In this document: positions 8,497-16,681 of the stretch, piece after piece
Position numbering within the stretch: the stretch's first letter is position 1
How the letters are laid out: the number at the start of each line of letters is the position of its first letter
Source: Flavobacteriia bacterium
Lineage (GTDB): Bacteria; Bacteroidota; Bacteroidia; Flavobacteriales; Weeksellaceae
Length of the DNA stretch: 64,000 nucleotides
Direction: 5' to 3'
NCBI GenBank assembly: GCA_015999765.1
Contig: JAECQR010000004.1
Span: 1 to 64,000 of the forward strand
Notes under the pieces: model-generated
What the model was told of the DNA's origin: nothing
Databases searched by the model: none
The model's input: only the letters and a program-made list of their open reading frames with translations
Program-made: the position numbers and the translations under genes

Positions 8497-9519
8497 CTAT
8501 TGGATTCGGTTGAAGGATTGCCGCGTTGCTATAGACTTATTATAGATTTGCTGGCGGATTTTCTGCATCCGTCCTACCGGCTGCAGCGCTTCCGGGTTTT
8601 CGAAAGGATTGAAGGAAAGGTTCTCGTAATCTATACTTCCGTACCGGGAAATATCCTGTTTTGGAATTATAATCTGCCCCACGGTAATGAATTCCGAGTG
8701 TCTTTCTCTCCACTGTTTCAGCAGGTTATTCACTGGCGTTTTCTTTTCATCGGTGGCCAACTGAACCTGGAAGTCCAGCGTAAGATCATTCTTTAGAAAC
8801 CAGGCTCTTAATGCATCTGCCTGATTAATATCTGCATCAGGTTTAAATTTTTCATTATCCGAAGGCTTCAGGCGGATTTTTACAATGCGGTCCTCGAGCC
8901 GGAAACATCCGACAGAATGATAGGCATAGCCGCTGATCAGATGTTTCTCAATATCCAAAACTTTTAAAGTGTTGTTCAGGATGGGCAGAATTTCTCTGTC
9001 GAAGAAGAGACTCAGCGCGGATTTCAGCAATCCTGGAATCTTCAGTAATGAAAGGGAAAAAGGAGTTCCTCTTGATATGAAAAACCGATTGGCTTTAATA
9101 TGAAGTTTTAAAAATTTGGAAACCGAATTGGTGATAAATACGGGAAGATTCACCAAAGGAAACTTTGCACTTACCGGTATGTTCTTATTGTAAATTTTTA
9201 CTGCGCAGCCGTAGAGCGGATATTCGCCGCCGCCTTTTGTAACAAAGAAATTAGGATGCGAATACCGGATGATGACCCCCAAATTATCGCCCTTCAAAAT
9301 TTTTGAAAAATCTGCAGCCTTATTATTAACAGGAATGAAATTTCCGCGGACAAATCCAAAAGCTTTGGCGTGGGCATTACGGGTTGAAATATGTTTTTTA
9401 TTGAGTTTATGGGAAACCGAGACGGCTTTTTCGATGAGCGCTACATCCTCATTCAGGAGCTCTTCTTCTTCGGCGGTGAGGTGATCATATTTGGGCGAAT
9501 AGGTAAGGAACTTCTTCAT
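8497..9519 (-). CDS. Catalase-family heme protein (non-canonical)
   Basis: This 340-aa protein has a shortened catalase fold. The distal region ISTRNAHAKAFGFVRGNF resembles the R-x-x-H-A-K-G stretch around the catalytic His of catalases; GVIIRYSHPN matches the conserved RFSN-like strand; and a C-terminal RQQIYNKS segment resembles the proximal Tyr region. It is much shorter than a typical catalase (about 480 aa) and belongs to the catalase-like group that also contains allene-oxide-synthase-type peroxidases. It lies just downstream of the heme oxygenase and phytochrome genes. Actual activity is uncertain. Confidence 0.72.
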   Translation of the reverse strand: MKKFLTYSPKYDHLTAEEEELLNEDVALIEKAVSVSHKLNKKHISTRNAHAKAFGFVRGNFIPVNNKAADFSKILKGDNLGVIIRYSHPNFFVTKGGGEYPLYGCAVKIYNKNIPVSAKFPLVNLPVFITNSVSKFLKLHIKANRFFISRGTPFSLSLLKIPGLLKSALSLFFDREILPILNNTLKVLDIEKHLISGYAYHSVGCFRLEDRIVKIRLKPSDNEKFKPDADINQADALRAWFLKNDLTLDFQVQLATDEKKTPVNNLLKQWRERHSEFITVGQIIIPKQDISRYGSIDYENLSFNPFENPEALQPVGRMQKIRQQIYNKSIATRQSFNRIQ

Positions 9520-9561
9520 AAAATTTCTTTATCAAGAGTCATCAAATATGAAACCAAGAAA

Positions 9562-10116
9562 TTAGAGCGAAAGATCCAAAAGAAAATGATACGCTTTTTG
9601 CGCGCCGGAAATACAGTCGTCCTCGAATTCCTGAGTAATCTGCCTGTCCATTACCTCTTTAAAGTTTTTCCAGTACGACCCTGTTTTATCACCATAACAC
9701 CTGAAGTAATTAAAAGGAACTTCATAAAAATCAGGATTCTTCGAAAGCTGTTTGGCAATCATATTTCCGCCTAAAGTAGAACCTTCCATTACATAAAGAA
9801 TACCGAACGCTTCGGCTTCATTTTTAACCTCCGGTAGAATTGGAACCGCAGATTTTTCGAGATTCAAAAATTCCAGATCCTTTTCGATTAAAGACAACTT
9901 TCGTCTGTTCTCCAGATTGAGTTCTTCTGCATTCGGCTTAGATATGGCGGAAAATATTGCATTTTCAAAATTCTTCAGAAAAAGATAATTGTAAAGAATA
10001 AGATTTCTGTAAGCATTCAGCGAAAAAGTGCCGTCGAAAATCCTTTTAGAGTTGAACTGGGCTTCGACACGGTCGTGCAGAATTTTGGTGTCTGCTTTTA
10101 AAATTTCAGAAATCAT
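9562..10116 (-). CDS. bphO: Bacterial heme oxygenase (biliverdin-producing)
   Basis: This cytoplasmic enzyme opens heme to biliverdin IXalpha. The 184-aa protein is all-helical. It shows a proximal-His region near the start (KADTKILHDRVEAQF) and the glycine-rich distal helix motif YVMEGSTLGGNMIAKQL typical of BphO/HemO. The gene ends the unit that starts with the bacteriophytochrome 8 bp upstream. This pairing is standard: the oxygenase supplies the biliverdin chromophore for the photoreceptor. Translational coupling is likely given the spacing. Confidence 0.88.
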   Translation of the reverse strand: MISEILKADTKILHDRVEAQFNSKRIFDGTFSLNAYRNLILYNYLFLKNFENAIFSAISKPNAEELNLENRRKLSLIEKDLEFLNLEKSAVPILPEVKNEAEAFGILYVMEGSTLGGNMIAKQLSKNPDFYEVPFNYFRCYGDKTGSYWKNFKEVMDRQITQEFEDDCISGAQKAYHFLLDLSL

Positions 10117-10124
10117 TCCTGGTT

Positions 10125-12314
10125 TTATGGTCTTTTAAAGGTCAGAATAAAGGTCGTTCCTTCATTTTCTTTGCTTTCGTAAGTGATATTTCCTTCCAAA
10201 CGGTTCATGATGCGGTAGACGATGGAAAGACCTACCCCGTTTCCCTGGAACGATTTGGCATTCTCCATCCGGTTGAAGATCTTAAACATCTTTTCCTGTT
10301 CAGATTCGGGAATCCCGATGCCGTTATCTTTGACTTTATAAATCACATGGTTCCCGTTTACTTCCCCGCCGATTTCAATCTTTGGATTTTGATGTGTGGA
10401 GGAATATTTTACCGCGTTGCCAATAATGTTCAGGAATACCTGGGTAAGCATGGTTTCGTCCCCCATTACATTAGGCAGGTCGCCTACGATAATTTCGGCG
10501 TTTTCGTTAAGGGTGAGCTTCATATCGCACGAGACTTTATTGATAATAGCGGCGGTAGATAACTCCTGAACAGTGATGTCGGAAGACTTAGCACGGCTTA
10601 GGCTCAGTACGCCACGCATCATGTTTTCCATACCAAGGATTTCCTTTAAAATACTTGATACCCTTTTCCTCACGTCCGGATGATCGTGATGGGATTTTTC
10701 CAGAAGCTGGGCATTGAGTTTCATGACCGTCAAAGGAGTTCCCAGATCATGTGAAATGGAGTAGGAAAAGCTGTCGAGCTCTTCATTAAGATTTTTCAGT
10801 TCCTCGTTCAGTTCCTGCACTCTGCGGAATTGAGAGTATGTGGTTTCCAGAATGGTTGCTACCACTCTTTTCGCCGCAAAAATGTCTTTATTTTGCCAGG
10901 GTTGTGCTTTTCCTTTGATATCTTCTATATAAGTTTCAAAAGATTTTCTTGGCGAAATCATCATCTGTTCCTTTCCGTTAACAATCCGGGCTTCGGTTTT
11001 CTTAGAAGGATTTCCGGCCCACAGCACCTGCCCGTCGATTTCTTTGCGGAACCAGATCAGGAGTTCATTCCGTTTATCATCAGTAAATCCAAACATTACT
11101 CCTGCCGCATTTTCTATAATTCCTAAATTTCCCTGCAGCGAATGGCTGAAATCATTGGTTGCGTAAAAATTCTTCAATGGATTCTCCCTCGCATACTGCA
11201 CGATTTGAAGAATATTTTCGTCCGAAGGCACCTCGCCGGAAGTCGCAATATTACGGCCGACAATAATGGCCAAACCATCAGCAGCAGGATATTTCTGCAT
11301 TTCTGCCACATTGCTGAACAGAGAATCCTCCAGATTGTCATAAGCCATGAGTTTGGCCTTCAGCGCTATAATTTTCCGGTCGAGTTCGATACTGTCAGTA
11401 AGCGTTTGTCTTGATTTATAGGAGGTATAGGCGTTGGCTGCAATTACAGTAAAGACCTCTGCACGCATCCGGTTTACCAGATCGATGTGTTTCGCCTTAA
11501 TATTCTGGCAGGTTACCATTCCCCACAGTTTATTATCGATGACAATCGAAGTGCTGAAACTTGATGAAACTCCTGTGTTTTTTAAGTATTGCCCGTGTAT
11601 AGGCGACATTCCTCTTACGGAAGAATACGTTAAATCCACCGCCTCCTCTGTACTGCTGATGATGGGAATTGGTTCAGAATACACATCACTGAAAATCCGT
11701 TTACGTTTTTTGAGATAGAGCTCCCGGGCCTGCCTTGGGATATCACTTTCAGGATAATGGAGGTTCAGGAAACTCTCGACTTTGTTTTTCACCTGTTCGG
11801 CAATTACCTTTCCGCTCCCGTCTTCCAAAAAACGGTAGAGCATTACCCGGTCATAATCTACCGCGTCGGACACTGAGGAAAGCAGTTCGTTCCATATCTC
11901 TTCTGAATCGGTAGCGTTGTGGATGCTTTCGTATTTTTTGGAAACAAAACTTCTCTGGTGAAAATGTTCAATGACTTCCTCAAATTCAAGAAAAACGTCT
12001 GCACCATATTTGTAAATGGTAAAATGGTAAAACTTTCGCTTGATTTCGATCCTGTCCAGATAAACATCGGTATCTTTTAAAGTATTCAGATCAAGATTTG
12101 TGAGCACAACCGAAGCCAGCAAAGGCTTGAAAACCTCAGGCTCCTGGCCAAAGCTTTTACCAAAAAAGCTTTTATCCATAGGGAAAATCTCGAAAATATT
12201 CTGTGAGAAAAATTTAATCGTCTTCGATTCAGCATCCAACCCGATAAGGTATCCGAAATCCTGGATATGACCCGAAACATGTATCTTTTCCTCGTGGCAG
12301 TCCACAAAATTCAT
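10125..12314 (-). CDS. bphP: Bacteriophytochrome histidine kinase
   Basis: This is a red/far-red light sensor kinase of 729 aa. The N-terminal PAS domain has a biliverdin-binding Cys at residue 6 (NFVDCHEEKIHVSGHIQDFG). The GAF domain carries the signatures DIPRQARELYLK and SPIHGQYLKNTGVSSS. A PHY domain follows, then HisKA with the phospho-acceptor SYSISHDLGTPLTVMK around residue 520, and HATPase_c with N box (FLNIIGNAVKY), G1 (DNGIGIP) and G2 (GNGVGLSIVYR). There is no fused receiver, so the response regulator must be encoded elsewhere. It forms a tight unit with bphO. Confidence 0.95.
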   Translation of the reverse strand: MNFVDCHEEKIHVSGHIQDFGYLIGLDAESKTIKFFSQNIFEIFPMDKSFFGKSFGQEPEVFKPLLASVVLTNLDLNTLKDTDVYLDRIEIKRKFYHFTIYKYGADVFLEFEEVIEHFHQRSFVSKKYESIHNATDSEEIWNELLSSVSDAVDYDRVMLYRFLEDGSGKVIAEQVKNKVESFLNLHYPESDIPRQARELYLKKRKRIFSDVYSEPIPIISSTEEAVDLTYSSVRGMSPIHGQYLKNTGVSSSFSTSIVIDNKLWGMVTCQNIKAKHIDLVNRMRAEVFTVIAANAYTSYKSRQTLTDSIELDRKIIALKAKLMAYDNLEDSLFSNVAEMQKYPAADGLAIIVGRNIATSGEVPSDENILQIVQYARENPLKNFYATNDFSHSLQGNLGIIENAAGVMFGFTDDKRNELLIWFRKEIDGQVLWAGNPSKKTEARIVNGKEQMMISPRKSFETYIEDIKGKAQPWQNKDIFAAKRVVATILETTYSQFRRVQELNEELKNLNEELDSFSYSISHDLGTPLTVMKLNAQLLEKSHHDHPDVRKRVSSILKEILGMENMMRGVLSLSRAKSSDITVQELSTAAIINKVSCDMKLTLNENAEIIVGDLPNVMGDETMLTQVFLNIIGNAVKYSSTHQNPKIEIGGEVNGNHVIYKVKDNGIGIPESEQEKMFKIFNRMENAKSFQGNGVGLSIVYRIMNRLEGNITYESKENEGTTFILTFKRP

Positions 12315-12369
12315 AGGCGAAAATAATAAAATGTAATCTATAAATATACTCTATTAACTTCACATAACT

Positions 12370-13386
12370 TTACTTCTCCTCTTCAAAATAGAGGCGGTAA
12401 TATTTACCTTTTTCATCCTGGCCGGTTTCGATCATCTTTCGGTCCCCATGCACATAGATGTGAAAATTCTTATCGAGCTTGATTACACTTTTGAAACCGC
12501 GGCTCTGTTTTTTCACCGCTGCTTCACTGATGGCGAAGTCTTCGGCGATTGACACCTGCATATCCTGCTCATAATCAGATTTAAAATTACTGAAACTTTC
12601 AATAACCTGTTCATCCTCAAGAACTTCTTTTGTGAATTCTTCGTAATCGAAGGTTTCTTTTTCCTTAAAAAAGTTGATCGATTTATTCAGAAAATCCGCC
12701 TGATCTGCTTTGCTGACCTCAAATTCCTGAGGAAGCTGTTTGGTAATAAATTCTTTATATACCGTAAGAGTTTCCTGAGTCTGGAAATACTCATCATCAC
12801 GCTGTTTCACCTTCAGAAAATCCTCGAACCAGTAATATAGGTCGCCGTTCTTATTGTTATCCACCACAGACACGGCATAACCGGTCTCCTTGCTGCTGTT
12901 ATAAATCAGCGCACCTTTGTCGAGTTTTGCAAGTCCTATGCCATAATCTTTTTCGATTTCAAACGCTTCATTCTGGGGGAAAATCTTAAGGAACGGATTT
13001 TTGCTTTCAGTTTTGAAAATGCCGATATAATCGATTTTATTTCCGTCCGTATTTTCTTCGCCTTCAAAGTAAACGAGAAAAAGTTCGCCGCTCTGTACAC
13101 GCGGATTTTCAGCGACATCATACAAGTGCTGCGCGATATTTTCCGCTTCGTAAACGAATTTTGCTTTGTCTTCAAAAATCTCCGATACCGAGCTGTACAC
13201 AGGATTATTAACCAAATACGTATCACTGTAAAAGCGGAACTGCTCTTCAGATTTAAAGGCTTTAAGGAAGAAATCCTCCAGCAGTTCCTTCATCTCCTCA
13301 TCGAGCTGGAGCTCTTCCTGAGAAAGGATTAGGGATTCCTGATTGATTCTGTTTCCTACTTTATGTACGATGATTTTTGAGAGCAT
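12370..13386 (-). CDS. Nucleoid-associated protein (NdpA/37-kDa family)
   Basis: This 338-aa protein matches the NdpA/YejK family of nucleoid-associated proteins. The start MLSKIIVHKVGNRINQES, the central YFEGEE...KIDYIGIFKTE region and the FKDAIKLDKNFHIYVHGD-like C-terminal segment (here SVIKLDKNFHIYVHGD) support this. The family coats DNA, but its exact role in Bacteroidetes is unknown. It has a short gap to bphP. Upstream sits a decayed duplicate of its own first ~17 codons and leader (13579-13657), listed separately. Confidence 0.8.
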   Translation of the reverse strand: MLSKIIVHKVGNRINQESLILSQEELQLDEEMKELLEDFFLKAFKSEEQFRFYSDTYLVNNPVYSSVSEIFEDKAKFVYEAENIAQHLYDVAENPRVQSGELFLVYFEGEENTDGNKIDYIGIFKTESKNPFLKIFPQNEAFEIEKDYGIGLAKLDKGALIYNSSKETGYAVSVVDNNKNGDLYYWFEDFLKVKQRDDEYFQTQETLTVYKEFITKQLPQEFEVSKADQADFLNKSINFFKEKETFDYEEFTKEVLEDEQVIESFSNFKSDYEQDMQVSIAEDFAISEAAVKKQSRGFKSVIKLDKNFHIYVHGDRKMIETGQDEKGKYYRLYFEEEK

Positions 13387-13578
13387 TTTTAAGTTTTAAA
13401 TGAAGTTGCAAAGATATTTTAAAAGGTGGAGGGCAAAAACTTTTTACGCAAAAAATACCAGAACCTGCCAAAATGGACTGCCACCGTCATCCCGGTATTT
13501 CCAACGGGCTTTGCTGTAGATTTATTTTGGGATTTTCAATTGGATGCTCTTCCTGATCATAAAGACCGCGCCACTTTT

Positions 13579-13657
13579 ATTCCTGATTGATTGTGTCTCC
13601 TACTTTATGGACGACAATTTTGAGAGTATTTCTAAATTTTAAATGGATTGGCAAAAA
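13579..13657 (-). pseudogene. Decayed duplicate of the 5' end of the NdpA gene
   Basis: About 79 bp closely resemble 13335-13417, the first codons and leader of the NdpA gene. Shared blocks include TTCCTGATTGATT, CCTACTTTATG, GAGAG and TTTTAAATG. On the minus strand the copy has ATA in place of the ATG and a one-base deletion after the fourth codon, so it cannot be expressed as NdpA. It is a remnant of a tandem duplication that has since decayed. The rest of the 13387-13965 gap shows no gene. Confidence 0.75.
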
Positions 13658-13720
13658 TAACCGTCAATGGTAGGGTTACAAATTAAGGGAAGTTCAACCG
13701 GTTATTTTTAAGTCAAAGCC

Positions 13721-13750
13721 AAAAAAAAACTGTCTATAAAGACAGTCTTT
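13721..13750 (-). terminator. Terminator of the LytTR/kinase operon
   Basis: A 7-bp stem (ACTGTCT / AGACAGT) has an ATAA loop and is followed on the minus strand by nine T. It lies 220 bp downstream of the response regulator stop codon. Confidence 0.75.
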
Positions 13751-13965
13751 AATGGTATATAGATTTGTGTTTTTTATTTTTCAGCGCTTTCAATGTTTTA
13801 TGACATTAGAGATGGCTGCATAAATACAGACCGGCTTTCCTTGATTGGAGAAGTACTGATTTTAATTATCGGCAAAAGTAATCTGATTCCACGAACATCA
13901 ATAAAAAATGGGACGAAACGCGGAACTTTGTATACGAACCGTCTTTATATAAATTTTTTGGGTGA

Positions 13966-14631
13966 TTATTTTTTTGTGAGATTTTTTGTGAAGTTTCTGG
14001 AAACCGGCAGTCTGATGCTTTTTACAGTGATTTCATAAGAAGAGAGATGCTCTACCCATCTGGTATTGACAACGATGGAACGGTGAACCTGCACGAAGGT
14101 GGAAGGGAGTTCTTTACAAAACTCGAGAAGGGTATTTCGTACGGTTATTTTTCTGCTTTCGGTAAAAATATCCAGATAATTTTTATCCGATTTGATGTAA
14201 ATAATGTCGTTCAGCATCAGTTTCTCGTCACCGTAGCCGGCTTTCACAAAGATATATTTTTTCTGTTTTTTGCTTGCCGTAATTTTCACGGCGGTAAGGA
14301 GTTCCAGTTCCCGAATAGGTTTGGTAAGGTAAGACTCGGGGAAAACTTTCAGTGCCTCTTCTATGATCCTGGCATCGCCCTGCCCGGTGATGAAAATAAT
14401 AGAGGTTCCTACATTTTTGTCCCTGCTGAGTTCGATTCCTTCAAAATTTCCTTCGAGATTAATGTCCATGAGAATTATTTCAGGCGCTATATCCCGCATT
14501 TTCTCTTTCGCGTCTTTTACACGATGCGCAGTATAAACGTTTTTATAACCATGCTCTTCCAGGATTTCCCGGATATAATCTGCAATCAGAACTTCATCTT
14601 CTACAATTAATATTTTAACGGGATCATTCAT
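13966..14631 (-). CDS. LytTR-family response regulator
   Basis: This two-component regulator has a receiver domain (KILIVEDEVLIADYI; phospho-Asp in EIILMDINLEG; Lys in SYLTKPI) and a C-terminal LytTR DNA-binding domain (KSDKNYLDIFTESRKITVRNTL...FVQVHRSIVVN). The protein is 221 aa from the ATG at 14631; a GTG at 14637 overlapping the upstream stop is the alternative. It is preceded directly by a TPR histidine kinase and is surely its partner. Target genes are unknown. Confidence 0.9.
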   Translation of the reverse strand: MNDPVKILIVEDEVLIADYIREILEEHGYKNVYTAHRVKDAKEKMRDIAPEIILMDINLEGNFEGIELSRDKNVGTSIIFITGQGDARIIEEALKVFPESYLTKPIRELELLTAVKITASKKQKKYIFVKAGYGDEKLMLNDIIYIKSDKNYLDIFTESRKITVRNTLLEFCKELPSTFVQVHRSIVVNTRWVEHLSSYEITVKSIRLPVSRNFTKNLTKK

Positions 14632-14633
14632 TA

Positions 14634-16349
14634 TCACTGTTTTATTTTAAAGCTGAAATTAAACCCACTGCTCCCCTCTACTGCATAATCAACGCCTAGC
14701 TGGCGGCAGAGCTTTTCTATGAGCACCAATTTTGGAATTTCACCTGTATTACGGCCATTATCGGCATAGACAAACCGGAGATAATCTCCGTCTTTAAAAA
14801 AATTAAGCCTGATCGTTTTATCTTTCTGATCGGCGAAGGCATGCTTTATAGAATTGATGCAGAGCTCGGTAACAAGAAGACCAAAATACATTGCCTGGTT
14901 GACGGGTCTCCTCAGTTCTTCGACATCAAAATCAATATAGACGCCACTTTCCTGAAAAAGGTCTTCTACATTTTTTTTGATACCGGCCAGAAACTCTTTC
15001 ATATCCAGGCTTTTTTTATCCTGGTTTGTATAGAGCTGCCGGTGCAGCACTCCCATTGAATCTATCTTGGCCAAAATCTTCTTTCTGGCATCCGGATCTG
15101 CATCTGATATTTTTTTAAATTCATTTTCGATGAGAATCGTGATCAGCTGCAAATTGTTATTCACCCGATGGTGCGTTTCGGAGACTAAAAATTCGTTCTG
15201 GTCCGAAATGAACTGGAGTTCTCTGTTTTGCTTTTTGATAACTCTGATGTAGTACACCAAAACAGCAAGAAATACTAAAGTAAAAATCATCGCCAGAAGA
15301 ATAAAAGATCTTATCAGGTTTTGTCTTCGAATTTCTGCTTCTTTCAGCTTGAGAAGCTTTTCACCGTTGAAAATAATCTTCTCTTTTTCCGCTGCTTTGA
15401 ATTTTTCTTCATACTCCAAAACTTTATGATCATAAAGTCTGTTATAATACGCTTCCGTGAGCTTCATCCTTAGTAACAGATACTGGTAGGCATTTTTAAA
15501 ATCGCCTGTTTTGTTATAAACCTGCTGTAGGTTATCTGCAAACAGCAGCTGGTTATAGGAAATATTTTTCTGCTCCGCAAGAGCCAATCCTTCCAAAGAA
15601 GTCTCAAGAGATCCCGCATCGTTTCCAATACGGTTATAATTCCTGCAAAGATTGACCATCGCATCACACTGCAGCTGGACATTGCCGTTTTCTTTTGTAA
15701 TGCTGATGATCTCTTCCAGTTGTTTTATGGCTTCAGCATATTGCTTTTTATACTCTAAAACACCGGCAATTTCCATAAGAGATATCAATTTGGCCTCTAT
15801 ATTTCCTGTTTTTTCCGATAAAGAAAGGGCTCTTCGGGAATACACCAATGCACTGTCTCTGTTTTTAACATATTCTGAAAACAACGCTGCTTTCCTGCTG
15901 TAAAATTTCATCAGATAATCATCCTTGACGCGTGTTTTTTTAACGATATCCTCGCATCGGTCTAAGTAAGACTGAGCAGTTTTGTACTGTCTGCGGTACC
16001 GAAAAAACTCTGCAAGGTGTACGTAAGTGAAAAATGTTTCCTGAGGATGGTTTTGGTCTTTAAAGATGCGCAGCGCCTTCTGATAATTAGCGAATGACTT
16101 TTCGTAGTCCTGCTTCTGTTTGTAAGCATTTCCCAATTCTAGATAAACGAATGCTTTTTCTTTTTCCGTACCTGTTTTTGTTATGCTCTTATTTAGGATG
16201 ACAATGGCAGAATCCACCTGATTTCTCAGGATCAGCTGCTGGGAATATTCAAGATCTATAGTTTGGGATTTCAGAAAAGAAAAGCAGATGATAAAAAAAC
16301 AACCTACTCCCCGTTTGATATTTTTAAGAAAAAAGGAGTGTATTTTCAT
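14634..16349 (-). CDS. TPR-containing sensor histidine kinase (HisKA_2 type)
   Basis: This 571-aa protein has an N-terminal signal or anchor segment, about 300 aa of TPR-like helical repeats (for example AFVYLELGNAYKQKQDYEKSFANYQKAL), and a transmembrane helix near residue 350 (SFILLAMIFTLVFLAVLVYYI). A HisKA_2 phospho-acceptor (SETHHRVNNNLQLI) and an HATPase_c with a somewhat divergent ATP lid (FVYADNGRNTGEIPKLVLIEKL) follow. This is a common flavobacterial layout in which the extracytoplasmic TPRs are thought to sense or bind. It stops at the start of the LytTR regulator, so the two are translationally coupled. Confidence 0.9.
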   Translation of the reverse strand: MKIHSFFLKNIKRGVGCFFIICFSFLKSQTIDLEYSQQLILRNQVDSAIVILNKSITKTGTEKEKAFVYLELGNAYKQKQDYEKSFANYQKALRIFKDQNHPQETFFTYVHLAEFFRYRRQYKTAQSYLDRCEDIVKKTRVKDDYLMKFYSRKAALFSEYVKNRDSALVYSRRALSLSEKTGNIEAKLISLMEIAGVLEYKKQYAEAIKQLEEIISITKENGNVQLQCDAMVNLCRNYNRIGNDAGSLETSLEGLALAEQKNISYNQLLFADNLQQVYNKTGDFKNAYQYLLLRMKLTEAYYNRLYDHKVLEYEEKFKAAEKEKIIFNGEKLLKLKEAEIRRQNLIRSFILLAMIFTLVFLAVLVYYIRVIKKQNRELQFISDQNEFLVSETHHRVNNNLQLITILIENEFKKISDADPDARKKILAKIDSMGVLHRQLYTNQDKKSLDMKEFLAGIKKNVEDLFQESGVYIDFDVEELRRPVNQAMYFGLLVTELCINSIKHAFADQKDKTIRLNFFKDGDYLRFVYADNGRNTGEIPKLVLIEKLCRQLGVDYAVEGSSGFNFSFKIKQ

Positions 16350-16493
16350 TTCATCAAAAAGTAAATAAAATCATCATACAAAATAAATTAAATGCCTTCA
16401 CAATTTACGGATATTACAGGACTTAAGACCAATAAGGCAGTAATTTAGCGTCATTAATACGCAGAACTGCGGAATTACGTATAAATATAAAAT

Positions 16494-16532
16494 AAAAACC
16501 GCTGTAAACATTACATTTACAGCGGTTTTTTT
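16494..16532. terminator. Bidirectional terminator at the left island boundary
   Basis: A 15-bp perfect stem (AAAAACCGCTGTAAA / TTTACAGCGGTTTTT) encloses CATTACA. It is probably the ancestral dnaK terminator, now split from dnaK by the island. On the minus strand it serves the STAND gene ending at 16682. The rest of the 16350-16681 gap holds only AT-rich sequence and the kinase promoter region. Confidence 0.85.
16505..16524. other. Candidate attachment site, left end (attL)
   Basis: The 20-bp sequence TAAACATTACATTTACAGCG recurs with one mismatch (A to G) at 47683-47702, just beyond the integrase end of the island. Both copies sit inside terminator hairpins. Gene content and base composition change sharply between the two copies. 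No excision junction is available, so the exact crossover is inferred. Confidence 0.6.
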
Positions 16533-16681
16533 AATATTACAACCTGAAGTTAATCCATATTATTTCACTTCTTCAAAAATAACTTATACTGAAAACCAAT
16601 TAATTATAATCTCAAGGTACAAGTAAGATACAGAATTTCCATAACATTTCAACACATAAGGAGCAAAAAGAATTGCAAAAA

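Noticed and set aside
16505-16524. tRNA-gene attachment site
   Set aside because: No tRNA cloverleaf sequence is visible at either end; the repeats lie in terminator hairpins next to dnaK.
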